A stretch of 52,722 bases of DNA from contig JACNLB010000079.1 in assembly GCA_014381755.1 (NCBI GenBank), positions 1 to 52,722 on the forward strand, in the 5' to 3' direction. Source of the stretch: Fidelibacterota bacterium (GTDB lineage: Bacteria > Fidelibacterota > Marinisomatia > Marinisomatales > TCS55). This document shows positions 1 through 8,106 of this stretch, piece by piece (position 1 is the first letter of the stretch; each line of letters begins with the position of its first letter). The position numbers and the translations under genes were made by a program. The notes below the pieces were generated by a model, which did no database searches, was not told the DNA's origin, and was given only the letters and a program-made list of their open reading frames with translations.

Positions 1-736
1 AATAAGATATATCAATTGAACTAGATGTGTAGTAAATCTCTTCAGAATTATTATTCCATAAAATAGTATTCAATATTGATAGACTGGAATTATCTTCAGA
101 ATAAATTCCGCTACCTGTTTGAGCGGTATTATTCGTGATAGTCACATTGTTTAGATTGAGCGTAGAATTATTACATCTAATTCCTCCTCCTTCGTAATCT
201 GATTCGTTATGTGCAATAAATACATTTTCCAAATTCAGATTAGTATTATCCCAACAATCAATACCACCTCCGGAACTGCTATAATTTTCTAATAAATAAA
301 CATTTTTCAAATGCGAATGTGAAGATTCAAATTCAATTCCTCCACCATAGTCAGCGAAATTACCTAAAATGATTAGATTTTCTAAACGGGGACTGGCAAC
401 ATAACAATAAATACCACCGCCAAACTCTCCATAACCGTTCGTAATCGTAAATCCGTTTAACACAGCAGTCGAATCTTCATCATATTCAAATGTTATCACT
501 GTCCCGCTATGATTTCCATCAATAATTGTTGTCTCCCTGTTTTCCCCTAAAACAACAATATTCTTACCATTGAAATTGATATTTTCTACGTATGTCCCCA
601 CTGCAACTAAAACAGTATCGCCATCATTCGCTCCATTTATTCCTCCTTGGATCGTACTAGAATCAGCTGGTACATAGATTACTGTAGCAAATGTGGTTGT
701 TGTAATGAATATGGATATTATGCAGACACGAATCAT
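1..736 (-). CDS. Exported parallel beta-helix repeat protein, N-terminal part (cut by window edge)
   Basis: The reading frame is open from an ATG at 736 to the window edge, giving about 245 residues with no stop. The first ~18 residues (MIRVCIISIFITTTTFAT) form a short signal peptide. They are followed by the start motif YVPADSSTIQGGINGANDGD and the segment GDTVLVAVGTYVENINF, typical of pectate-lyase-like right-handed beta-helix proteins. Repeats of about 22-26 residues follow, with recurring GGGI, LEN/LKN/LNN and N-rich turns. In this type of organism such proteins are usually large, secreted or surface-attached, with a C-terminal sorting domain; that end is outside the window. Substrate and enzyme activity cannot be told from this part. 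The preceding hairpin terminator (771-812) suggests it has its own promoter, which I could not place. Confidence 0.85.
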   Translation of the reverse strand, partial: MIRVCIISIFITTTTFATVIYVPADSSTIQGGINGANDGDTVLVAVGTYVENINFNGKNIVVLGENRETTIIDGNHSGTVITFEYDEDSTAVLNGFTITNGYGEFGGGIYCYVASPRLENLIILGNFADYGGGIEFESSHSHLKNVYLLENYSSSGGGIDCWDNTNLNLENVFIAHNESDYEGGGIRCNNSTLNLNNVTITNNTAQTGSGIYSEDNSSLSILNTILWNNNSEEIYYTSSSIDISY

Positions 737-770
737 TTATTCCTCACTGTGAAATGTAAACATAAAATAC

Positions 771-812
771 TTATAAAACAAAAAACGGGAATTGGACGGA
801 CCAACCCCCGTT
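771..812 (-). terminator. Rho-independent terminator after the DUF350 gene
   Basis: Read on the minus strand, AACGGG GGTTGG pairs with CCAATT CCCGTT around a TCCGT loop. This is a 12-bp stem (784-812) with two G-T pairs, followed directly by TTTTTTGTTTT. It ends the transcript carrying the DUF350 gene and separates it from the beta-helix gene. Confidence 0.85.
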
Positions 813-840
813 GAAGGATGTTTATTTTGTTCTCGTTATT

Positions 841-1074
841 TTAAATAACTTTATAAACGAGAACGCCCACCATAACGATGAGAGAAACAAAGATCAGGGC
901 TACACCCATATTTCCTTTTTTAATTTCTTCCCATTCATCAATATCGGTGGAGAGCCAATCGAAGACCTTAATTGCTAAACCGATGCCAAATGAAAAGCCG
1001 ATCGCTGCTGTGATGGACCAGCCAATGGCTCGTAAGTAGCTCAATAAGGTTGATTCAATTCCAAATGGATCCAT
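841..1074 (-). CDS. DUF350 (UPF0719/YjfL-type) small membrane protein
   Basis: This is a 77-residue protein with two hydrophobic segments, roughly residues 17-37 and 56-77. Between them is the polar stretch DWLSTDIDEWEEIKKGNMGVA, where the K-K-G-N-x-x-V-A pattern is characteristic of DUF350 proteins. Such proteins are integral inner-membrane proteins of unknown biochemical role. DUF350 proteins usually carry four helices as two repeats; this one has a single repeat and would presumably dimerise. The start is supported by AGGAGG five bases before the ATG. It is 9 bp after the unknown 155-residue gene and is followed by a clear terminator, so the two form the end of one transcript. Confidence 0.75.
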   Translation of the reverse strand: MDPFGIESTLLSYLRAIGWSITAAIGFSFGIGLAIKVFDWLSTDIDEWEEIKKGNMGVALIFVSLIVMVGVLVYKVI

Positions 1075-1083
1075 GGAGACCTC

Positions 1084-1551
1084 CTATAGTGTTACCATTG
1101 AATTTTTGATTAAACGCATAAACTCGGCAGAATCTATCTTTCCGTCTGCAAGTTGCACCACTTGTTCCGCCGTGGCGCTGGCGGAGATGACCATATCATC
1201 CCGTGTTACCGGAACGTCCACCGTTACATGGACCGTTTTCGGTTCGGCTGATTTTTTGATCACACCTTTCTTGACCATATAGCGTTGATGTTTCACTGCT
1301 TGTCCTACTGATACAAATGCGACGATGAGGGCCATCTCAAAATTGTTTCGATTACTTTTTACCGAAAGGTAAAATTTATCTTTTGATGCTTCTTCCTTGC
1401 CAAAATACATTTCACCTGCCTGTGTTTCAATCCGGTAAGATTTACACGTATTTGTAACGGTACGGTAAAAAGCATAATTGGCCCAGAGTCCTTCGATACC
1501 GAATATCAGAACGACTGCGAGTAAAAGTGAATTGGAGTGTTTCATCATCAT
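1084..1551 (-). CDS. Hypothetical protein with N-terminal membrane anchor, partner of the DUF350 gene
   Basis: I do not recognise this 155-residue protein. It starts MMM, so the exact start is uncertain by two codons. Residues ~9-28 are hydrophobic and resemble an uncleaved anchor or signal peptide. The middle (about 40-70) is polar and charged, with a short hydrophobic patch at FEMALIVAFVSVGQAV (~70-85). The last third contains KTVHVTVDVPVTRDDMV and ends SAEFMRLIKNSM. It lies 39 bp after hutI and 9 bp before the DUF350 gene, so it is probably co-transcribed with DUF350. The pairing suggests a shared membrane or periplasmic role, but nothing in the sequence says which. Confidence 0.65.
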   Translation of the reverse strand: MMMKHSNSLLLAVVLIFGIEGLWANYAFYRTVTNTCKSYRIETQAGEMYFGKEEASKDKFYLSVKSNRNNFEMALIVAFVSVGQAVKHQRYMVKKGVIKKSAEPKTVHVTVDVPVTRDDMVISASATAEQVVQLADGKIDSAEFMRLIKNSMVTL

Positions 1552-1580
1552 AATGTCATTTAGACAAGCGCAATTTTACA

Positions 1581-1731
1581 CGATCCAACCTCATGAGTCA
1601 ATTGCTTTTCCATTCTTAAAAATCATTTTAATGGGCAATTCTGAATTATGAAACGGAATATCTTCTAGCTTTTCTACGTCCCAGACGATGATGTCGGCCT
1701 TTCGGCCCGTGGTGAGCGATCCAACCTCATG
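1581..1731. repeat. 15-bp direct repeat spanning the 3' end of hutI
   Basis: CGATCCAACCTCATG occurs exactly at 1581-1595, across the hutI stop codon, and again at 1717-1731 inside hutI, where it encodes part of HEVGS. Two exact 15-mers within 150 bp are unlikely by chance. They may mark a past duplication or a recombination junction at the gene end. Confidence 0.6.
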
Positions 1732-2811
1732 TTCCAAATTCAAAGCTTTGACGGAAAAATATGTTGATGACGCAAATGCCTGTTCCACTGTCATACCCAT
1801 ATGTTTAATGGCGAGATGCATGATGAATGGCATGGATTGAATATGGCAGCTCCCGGGGTTAAAGTCTGTTGCCAGGGCAATATCGATGCCCATTTCCTTT
1901 AATGTTTGAGCCGGAGCATACGTGTCTTTATCGAGGAAAAATGTCGTTCCCGGCAGCAATGTGGCTGTTATATTTTTATCCGCCATTTTTTGCATTCCAA
2001 CCTCACTCACGGCCATGAGATGATCAGCTGAAATTGCACCTACGTCAGCCGCCAGTTCTGCTGCTCCGGAATCTTCAAATTCATCAGCGTGTAGTCGTGG
2101 AATTAAACCATGTTCTTTTGCAGTGTCCAAGATTCGCCGAGATTGTCCTACATTGAAATAACCATTTTCACAGAATACATCGCAAAATACGGCAATGCCC
2201 TGCTCTGCCACAGCCGGGATCATTTCATTACACAGTAAATCCACATAACTATCGTGATTATCAGCAAACTCCGGCGGAAAAGCATGAGCACCCAAAAATG
2301 TGGGAATCATGTCTATTTCATGGTGTTTATTTACTTCATGGATTACTTTAAGTGATTTCAATTCTGCTTCAGTATTTAAACCATATCCGGTTTTACATTC
2401 TATTGTAGTTGTCCCCATTTTTAGAAACTGATCCATGCGCTTGGATACAAGTTCAATCAATTCATCTTCCGAAGCATTGCGCACACCATTAATGCTGGAA
2501 TTAATACCACCTCCTTTTGCGGCTATTTCTTCATACGTTGCCCCGGCCTTTCTCATGGCTACTTCGTCAATTCTCAAATCTTTAAATACCGGATGAGTGT
2601 GGGGATCCACAAACCCGGGAGTTACGAGACATCCGCTACAATCAACAGACTCTCCGCTTACATTTTCCACAATGATTCCATCTTCGATACACAGAGAGGT
2701 ATTTGATGTTGTTTCAACTTCACCTGAATCAGGGTTGAATGTTGTTAATTGTCCAATATTCTCAAGTAGAAATGATTGATAATTTTTGATTGATGATTTT
2801 TGATTATTCAT
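1591..2811 (-). CDS. hutI: Imidazolonepropionase
   Basis: This enzyme catalyses the third step of histidine degradation, hydrolysing 4-imidazolone-5-propanoate to N-formimino-L-glutamate in the cytoplasm. The 406-residue protein has the amidohydrolase TIM-barrel signature: metal ligands H71 and H73 in VDPHTHP, HADEFEDSGAAELAA with a metal-site His and Glu, ISADHL, and the metal Asp in LATDFNPGSC. Length is normal. The first ~12 codons are made of the 14-bp repeat unit at 2778-2805, so residues 3-12 are probably not ancestral; the family core begins near FLLENIGQL. hutU is upstream on the same strand with a decayed gene between them. hutH and hutG/hutF are not in the window. Confidence 0.96.
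   Translation of the reverse strand: MNNQKSSIKNYQSFLLENIGQLTTFNPDSGEVETTSNTSLCIEDGIIVENVSGESVDCSGCLVTPGFVDPHTHPVFKDLRIDEVAMRKAGATYEEIAAKGGGINSSINGVRNASEDELIELVSKRMDQFLKMGTTTIECKTGYGLNTEAELKSLKVIHEVNKHHEIDMIPTFLGAHAFPPEFADNHDSYVDLLCNEMIPAVAEQGIAVFCDVFCENGYFNVGQSRRILDTAKEHGLIPRLHADEFEDSGAAELAADVGAISADHLMAVSEVGMQKMADKNITATLLPGTTFFLDKDTYAPAQTLKEMGIDIALATDFNPGSCHIQSMPFIMHLAIKHMGMTVEQAFASSTYFSVKALNLEHEVGSLTTGRKADIIVWDVEKLEDIPFHNSELPIKMIFKNGKAIDS
2778..2805 (-). repeat. Left arm: two tandem 14-bp units
   Basis: On the minus strand, AATCAAAAATCATC is followed by AATCAAAAATTATC, with a partial third unit after it. The arm lies inside the hutI coding sequence, where it encodes residues 3-12. It is the inverted counterpart of the right arm at 3106-3133. 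Confidence 0.8.
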
Positions 2812-3073
2812 TTTCCACTAGCAGTTTTTCGAGATGATATAAAGATTGCAACTAGTTCATCAGCTTCTTGTATGACGATACTTATTTTAGCGATAAAACT
2901 CTTTCTTGATTGAGCAACGCAGGTCGCATGATAATTTGAAGCAACTGACGTTGAAGATCTTAATAGTTGTCCTCTCACAAGACGTCCTAAATCAATTTTT
3001 GTAGTGAATTACATAATTTGACACAACGATGCGCAAATTGTTTGGTTCTCTTTTTTAGTTCTTCTTTGTCCAT
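2808..3073 (-). pseudogene. Decayed four-helix-bundle protein gene (S23/IVS family)
   Basis: From the ATG at 3073 the frame reads MDKEELKKRTKQFAHR, the usual start of the 23S-rRNA-intervening-sequence four-helix-bundle family. It then hits TAG after 28 codons. One base out of frame, at a run of five A (about 2995-3000), the family continues with GRLVRGQLLRSSTSVASNYH, an SFIAKISIVIQEAD segment and the C-terminal ELVAIFISSRKTA, ending at a TGA that overlaps the hutI ATG. Adding one A restores one frame. Even so, the product would be only ~88 residues against a usual ~115-125. The missing part is the helix between IQEADE and the second EADEL-like motif, which looks like a deletion between two similar short motifs. 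It is therefore broken twice. Confidence 0.8.
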
Positions 3074-3105
3074 ATTTCTTCTAAAAGATTACAATTACTA
3101 AGTTC

Positions 3106-3133
3106 AATCCAAAATCATCAATCTTAAATCATC
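3106..3133 (+). repeat. Right arm: two tandem 14-bp units
   Basis: On the plus strand, AATCCAAAATCATC is followed by AATCTTAAATCATC. It covers the hutU stop codon and the codons for its last residues, M-I. Reverse-complemented, it matches the left arm at 24 of 28 positions. Confidence 0.8.
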
Positions 3134-4770
3134 GGAATATCAACATTCCACTTCTTCGCATTTTCAATTGCACGATCATATCCTGCATCCACATGACGAA
3201 ACAAACCCATCCCAGGATCAGTGGTTAAAACACGTTTTACCCTTTCTTCAATTTCAGGAGTACCATCCACACAGATCACTTGGCCTGCATGAATAGCAAA
3301 CCCCATTCCGACGCCGCCGCCTTGATGGATAGAAACCCACGTTGCTCCACTGGCAGTATTTGCCAATGCATTGAGCAAGGGCCAGTCAGCCACTGCATCT
3401 GAACCATCTTTCATAGCTTCAGTCTCTCGATATGGGGATGCCACTGATCCCGTATCCAGATGATCTCTTCCAATGACGATAGGAGCAGATAATTCTCCGC
3501 TAGCCACCATGCGATTTAATTCAACACCAAATTTTGCTCGTTGAGTGTAATCCAACCAGCATATCCTCGATGGTAATCCCTGAAACTGAACTTTTTCTCG
3601 TGCCATTTTTATCCATCGTGTTTGCGTTTCATCATCAGGAAACATTTCTAATATTTTATCATCAGTCTTATAAATATCCTCCGGATCACCTGATAATGCC
3701 ACCCAGCGAAACGGTCCTCTGCCGTCACAAAATAATGGGCGGACATACTCCGGAACAAATCCCGGAAAATCGAATGCATTTTTTACGCCTGCTTTCTTGG
3801 CTTGTCCCCGGAGATTATTTCCATAATCAAATGTTATGGCTCCCATTTTCTGCAGGTCGAGCATTCCTTGACAATGTTCTGCCATAGAACGGAAACTTTC
3901 TTTTACATATTTACCCGGATCTGACTTACGTAAATCAAGCGCTTGCTGATACGACAATCCATTGGGAACATATCCGTCCAGTTCGTCGTGGGCGGATGTT
4001 TGATCGGTCACCATGTCTGGTATAATACCCATTTTGGCTATTTCCGGTACAATATCGGCCGCATTACCTAATAAACCGATTGAGAGCGGTTCACCCTTTG
4101 CGGCGGCGTTTCTGGCCAACGTAAGTGCGTCGTCCAGCGATTCTGTCCCAACATCCAAGTATTTCGTTTCCAATCGACGCTGAATGCGATGGGGATCAAT
4201 TTCAATACAAATTACAACTCCATTGTTCATGGTAACGGATAACGGTTGAGCGCCACCCATTCCTCCCAGCCCAGCAGTAAGAACGAATTTTCCAGTCAAG
4301 TCCGCATTAAAATGTTGTTTTCCAGCAGCAGCAAATGTCTCATACGTTCCCTGTAAAATGCCTTGAGTGCCAATATAAATCCAAGACCCGGCTGTCATTT
4401 GACCGTACATCATGAGGCCATTTTGATCCAATTCGTTGAAATGTTCCCAATTCGCCCATTCCGGAACGAGATTCGAATTTGCAATCAACACTCGGGGAGA
4501 TGTGGTATGAGTTCGGATCACACCCACCGGTTTTCCGGATTGCACCAAAAGCGTCTCATCCGGTTCGAGTCTTTTTAAAGTTTCGAGGATCGCATCAAAA
4601 CACTCCCAATTCCGTGCTGCTTTTCCTTTTCCACCATATACAATTAATTCATCTGGATTTTCTGCAACATCCGGATCCAAATTGTGCTGAATCATCCTAT
4701 AAGGCGCTTCAATCTGCCAATTTTTACACGTTAAATCACTCCCTTTTGGAGCATGAATTGTTCTGGACAT
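3124..4770 (-). CDS. hutU: Urocanate hydratase (urocanase)
   Basis: This enzyme is the second step of histidine degradation, converting urocanate plus water to 4-imidazolone-5-propanoate with tightly bound NAD+. The 548-residue protein matches the family length. It contains the glycine-rich NAD-binding segment [11 protein letters not shown] (about 165-175) and the family signature [10 protein letters not shown] at 396-405, with the active-site cysteine at C404. [16 protein letters not shown] lies near the C-terminus. The start ATG has AGGAG six bases upstream. The extreme C-terminus is encoded inside the right repeat arm. An inverted repeat (4788-4815) sits just upstream of the ribosome-binding site and may control expression. 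Confidence 0.97.
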   Translation of the reverse strand: MSRTIHAPKGSDLTCKNWQIEAPYRMIQHNLDPDVAENPDELIVYGGKGKAARNWECFDAILETLKRLEPDETLLVQSGKPVGVIRTHTTSPRVLIANSNLVPEWANWEHFNELDQNGLMMYGQMTAGSWIYIGTQGILQGTYETFAAAGKQHFNADLTGKFVLTAGLGGMGGAQPLSVTMNNGVVICIEIDPHRIQRRLETKYLDVGTESLDDALTLARNAAAKGEPLSIGLLGNAADIVPEIAKMGIIPDMVTDQTSAHDELDGYVPNGLSYQQALDLRKSDPGKYVKESFRSMAEHCQGMLDLQKMGAITFDYGNNLRGQAKKAGVKNAFDFPGFVPEYVRPLFCDGRGPFRWVALSGDPEDIYKTDDKILEMFPDDETQTRWIKMAREKVQFQGLPSRICWLDYTQRAKFGVELNRMVASGELSAPIVIGRDHLDTGSVASPYRETEAMKDGSDAVADWPLLNALANTASGATWVSIHQGGGVGMGFAIHAGQVICVDGTPEIEERVKRVLTTDPGMGLFRHVDAGYDRAIENAKKWNVDIPMI

Positions 4771-4787
4771 TTTTTCTCCTGAAATAA

Positions 4788-4815
4788 GTTGTTAATTTAT
4801 GTTAATCTTAACAAC
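4788..4815. promoter_or_regulatory. Candidate operator between hutU and the HEAT-like gene
   Basis: GTTGTTAA (4788-4795) and TTAACAAC (4808-4815) form a perfect 8-bp inverted repeat with a 12-bp spacer. It lies in the 113-bp divergent intergenic region, 18 bp before the hutU start. There is no T-tract, so a protein-binding site or mRNA hairpin is likelier than a terminator. The regulator is unknown; the motif does not resemble a classical HutC site. Confidence 0.45.
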
Positions 4816-4841
4816 ACTCAAAGACGGTAAAAAATGGACAA

Positions 4842-4847
4842 TATAAT
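4842..4847 (+). promoter_or_regulatory. Possible -10 element for the plus-strand HEAT-like gene
   Basis: A perfect TATAAT lies 36 bp before the ATG at 4884. No good -35 hexamer is visible at the right distance, so this is only suggestive. Confidence 0.3.
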
Positions 4848-4883
4848 AAAAACATCAGATTAGGCATATTAATTAACGGGAAA

Positions 4884-5411
4884 ATGAAATTACATCCTAT
4901 ATTAGATTTACTTTCCCACGGTGATAAACGAATGGTTTTGGGTGTTGAGGAAACTGTTGCATTGGTTTTAAAAGATCCATCACTCTTCCCTATCCTTATT
5001 GACGGACTCACCATTGACAGCGAATTAATTGCCATGCGATCTGCAGATGCAATTGAAAAACTGACTAGTGATAATCCTGGATGGCTGCAACCTTATAAAA
5101 ATACATTAATGGAATTAATCAAAAATGCAAAACAGCAGGAAATCCGCTGGCATTTATGCCAGATAATTCCTCGATTATCACTTTCCCTGAAGGAACGGAT
5201 TGCTTTAACTGAAGAATTTAAAGTTTACTTAACAGATACAAGCCGAATCGTTGTCACGTTCGCCTTGCAGGCAATGGTTGATTTAGCTAATGAAGATGAA
5301 AAAATGAGATCAGAAGTTGTTCCAATTATAAAGAAAATGATGAAAGATGGATCTCCGGCTATTCAGAGTCGTGGTAAAAAACTTCTTAAACAATTAACAG
5401 ATTCAGTTTAA
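4884..5411 (+). CDS. HEAT/ARM-like helical repeat protein, function unknown
   Basis: This is the only gene on the plus strand. The 175-residue protein has no signal peptide or membrane segment. The pattern of paired amphipathic helices is that of HEAT repeats: DSELIAMRSADAIEKLTSDN, QQEIRWHLCQIIPRL, RIVVTFALQAMVDLA and SPAIQSRGKKLLKQL, each ending in a hydrophobic helix. Such proteins usually act as protein-binding scaffolds; no catalytic residues can be seen. The start has only a weak GGGAAA before it. It is divergent from hutU, and its stop codon overlaps that of the opposing DUF5916 gene. Confidence 0.75.
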   Translation: MKLHPILDLLSHGDKRMVLGVEETVALVLKDPSLFPILIDGLTIDSELIAMRSADAIEKLTSDNPGWLQPYKNTLMELIKNAKQQEIRWHLCQIIPRLSLSLKERIALTEEFKVYLTDTSRIVVTFALQAMVDLANEDEKMRSEVVPIIKKMMKDGSPAIQSRGKKLLKQLTDSV

Positions 5412-8044
5412 TAACCAATCCAATAAGACGCTTTTATCATGAAAATGTTTTCAGGTTTCATTTCAAGCAATCCATCATAATCGCGTTGTGGATCCAACCC
5501 GCCTAAAAATGGAACATAATCATCCCTGTTCTGTTGCCAAACAAAATAGATTGTCGATCCAGGACGAAATTCCCATCGCAGTACAGCATTTAAGCGCATC
5601 GATCTGAAATTAAAATCAGGGTTGTAAAATCCAGACCCAACCGCAGGGCCATTTCCATCAATATCCACAGAATAATAATTATCTTCAAATTCGATGGTTC
5701 CAGATTCCTCCCCATAATAATCAAAAGCGAACTCTCCAGGCGTTGTGAATTCCTTGAAAGCAACAAAATCATAAGAAAGGATAAATGGCTCCATAAAAAA
5801 CTGAATACTCAAATCAGGTGAAAATGTCCAATCGACTTCAAATTCAATACTCTGACGATTGACCAAATAATCACCAAACACATATCGTTGTCCATACGTG
5901 TCAACAGCTAATTCATCTTTTACTACCGTAATAAATTGATCCGTATCTTTTTCTTTGCCAACTGAAAACCCAATTTCAAATTCTAAACTCGAATTTGGAC
6001 GAAATTTTGAATCTACATACCACCATTGATCATATTCACCGCTTTTATCTTTTCTGTATCCTCCACCAAAACCGGGAATTATTTTCTTCCTGTTGTCCCC
6101 TTGAATATTAACACCAAACCGCCAGTCAGCAGGTCGGTAGGATGCAGGGCCACCTCGCATTAGAGTAAAATTCTTACCTCCAAAATTAGCACCGCCATCA
6201 ATGTTTAATGACCAAAGTGAATTAAATTGAAAATTGCTACCGAAAAATGAACCTACATTACCTTTTTCATTCCCAAAAGTATAATTATTAGCTAAACCAC
6301 TATAAAAATGCCAGCTACGGATATACTTCCCGGGAGTCTGTTCTGAATAAATAAGTATGGAGCGTAAAGATCTATAATCGGCAGATTGCATAAAACCGAG
6401 ATCATTTACTTCAAATCCAGGACTTGTCTGACCATAAGTGATAGAACCCATCCAATGCTTGCCGCTGTTTTTAGTGATGGAGAGTTCAAGAGTGTGTCCT
6501 GTTAATGATGTTGCAGAAGAATCAACCGATAAATAATTCTGATCTGGTCTTTGAAAATAACGCGCGGAAGATCTTTGAGCAGAAGTAATCATTTCTTTAG
6601 ATCCTGTAATTTTACTGAAAGAAATAACACCACTTGTTATCCAATCAGTATCACCAATTTTATGTTCAAAATCCAACCCTCCAACCATAGCATTATCAAG
6701 TAAAAATGTTTTAAAATAATCAGTTTTTAGATTTTGTTTACGATTACCTATAAATCCTCCGAAAATTGTTTTACCTCCATTTATATCTTTTTTAATTCGA
6801 GAAATAAATATATTTGCTTGGGGTTCAATCGGTTGTGAAAATTCTACATCATTTGAATCCTGATAGACTGCAAATTCTTCAACAGTGAGAGCATCTAATA
6901 TTCCAATCGACCACCCATTGCTCGTTTTACCACTCAATTTTCCAGCAGCTATAATGGTGGTTTTATCAGGATAATCACCAAATATTGCATTCGAATCAAC
7001 AATATTGCCACGAGGTTGACGCCCAATCCTTCTGGAATAAAATATTGATGGAGCTCCGGAAGTATGTGTTCGTGTATTACCATAGCGGAAAATATCCATC
7101 CCCTCCAAGAAAAATGGACGTCTTTCTTGAAAGAATGTCTCATAAGCAGATAAATTAATAACGGCTGGATCTACTTCTACTTGACCAAAATCTGGATTGA
7201 TAGTGCCGGTGAGGGTAAAGTTTGAACCTAATCCATATTTAAAATCCAATCCTATGTTTCCATTAGTTTCATTTTCTTTAAAATAAGGATTACTAACTTC
7301 TCCATTGGTCTGGACTAACTTCCCCGAAGAATATGGAAGTATTTCTAACCGTTTTGGTTTAGAAGCTATTTTAATTCCAGTAAGTACCCCGAATTCAGAA
7401 ACAAATCCTTGAGTATCACTTAAAATGGGCGCCCAAAATAATCGCTCATTATTTCTGGCTATTCTTCGAAAAAATTGAAGTCCCCAAATATGTTCTTTTT
7501 CTTTACCATTATATCGTAATTGACTTAATGGAATTCTAATTTCCGTTGACCATCCATCATTATCAATTTGAGATGCTGCGGACCAAACGGCATCCCAAGT
7601 AGCATCTTCGCTGTTATCATTATAGTATAATTGATCTACTAAAACACCTTTTGGATTAACTTGAAATCCAAACGCTGTTCGATGATCAAAATAACTGTCA
7701 ATAATAACTTCAAACCAATCAGAATAACCAATTTTATCCCTTCGAAATAATTGTGCAGCTATTTTTTCCGGCTCGGAATCAAATAATCGAGCTCCAATAT
7801 AAATATAGTTTTCATCATAATATATTCGAACTTCTGTTTTTTGTGTTGCCGACTCACCAGATAATGGCTCTAGCTGAATAAATCCTGTAGCTGGATCTAT
7901 TGATTTCCATAGTTTTTCATCGAGATGCCCATCAATTGTTATCTGTTCAATTAAAGGAAACGCTTTTAATGTTGGACGGTCAATATTATTCTGTGAAAAT
8001 AAACAGGAATATGATACTGCGATTACAGCAAAAATAATTTTCAT
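5408..8044 (-). CDS. DUF5916 outer-membrane protein with CBM9-like N-terminal domain
   Basis: I chose the ATG at 8044 rather than one seven codons upstream (8065). It gives a clean signal peptide, MKIIFAVIAVSYSCLFSQ, and has an AGGGA-type ribosome-binding site about nine bases before it. The mature protein (878 residues with the signal) starts with a CBM9-like domain: ITIDGHLDEKLW, then TEVRIYYDENYIYIGARLFD, up to about residue 220. The remainder is the DUF5916 domain, with alternating aromatic beta-strands that suggest a C-terminal outer-membrane barrel ending in aromatic Y. DUF5916 proteins are frequent in Bacteroidota-like bacteria and their substrate is unknown. It lies 62 bp after the GHL10-type gene, which suggests a joint envelope or carbohydrate role. 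Confidence 0.88.
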   Translation of the reverse strand: MKIIFAVIAVSYSCLFSQNNIDRPTLKAFPLIEQITIDGHLDEKLWKSIDPATGFIQLEPLSGESATQKTEVRIYYDENYIYIGARLFDSEPEKIAAQLFRRDKIGYSDWFEVIIDSYFDHRTAFGFQVNPKGVLVDQLYYNDNSEDATWDAVWSAASQIDNDGWSTEIRIPLSQLRYNGKEKEHIWGLQFFRRIARNNERLFWAPILSDTQGFVSEFGVLTGIKIASKPKRLEILPYSSGKLVQTNGEVSNPYFKENETNGNIGLDFKYGLGSNFTLTGTINPDFGQVEVDPAVINLSAYETFFQERRPFFLEGMDIFRYGNTRTHTSGAPSIFYSRRIGRQPRGNIVDSNAIFGDYPDKTTIIAAGKLSGKTSNGWSIGILDALTVEEFAVYQDSNDVEFSQPIEPQANIFISRIKKDINGGKTIFGGFIGNRKQNLKTDYFKTFLLDNAMVGGLDFEHKIGDTDWITSGVISFSKITGSKEMITSAQRSSARYFQRPDQNYLSVDSSATSLTGHTLELSITKNSGKHWMGSITYGQTSPGFEVNDLGFMQSADYRSLRSILIYSEQTPGKYIRSWHFYSGLANNYTFGNEKGNVGSFFGSNFQFNSLWSLNIDGGANFGGKNFTLMRGGPASYRPADWRFGVNIQGDNRKKIIPGFGGGYRKDKSGEYDQWWYVDSKFRPNSSLEFEIGFSVGKEKDTDQFITVVKDELAVDTYGQRYVFGDYLVNRQSIEFEVDWTFSPDLSIQFFMEPFILSYDFVAFKEFTTPGEFAFDYYGEESGTIEFEDNYYSVDIDGNGPAVGSGFYNPDFNFRSMRLNAVLRWEFRPGSTIYFVWQQNRDDYVPFLGGLDPQRDYDGLLEMKPENIFMIKASYWIGY

Positions 8045-8106
8045 AATATTTATTCCCTGATTCATTTTCTTTATGACATTATATATTTTAAAAGGTTGTC
8101 AGGGTT

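Larger units (their letters stand above)
2778..3133. mobile_element. Putative small mobile-like unit: inverted 28-bp repeats around a decayed four-helix-bundle gene
   Basis: Two 28-bp ends, each made of two 14-bp units, face each other in inverted orientation and match at 24 of 28 positions. They enclose 300 bp containing only the remains of an S23/IVS-type four-helix-bundle gene. The ends run into the hutI start and the hutU stop, so the unit separates two genes that are normally adjacent. No transposase is present and I see no convincing target-site duplication. Calling it mobile is inference. Confidence 0.35.

Noticed and set aside
2812-3123. A diversity-generating retroelement or 23S intervening sequence because of the four-helix-bundle remnant
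   Set aside because: There is no reverse transcriptase, template/variable repeat pair or rRNA sequence nearby; only the family resemblance of the remnant is real.
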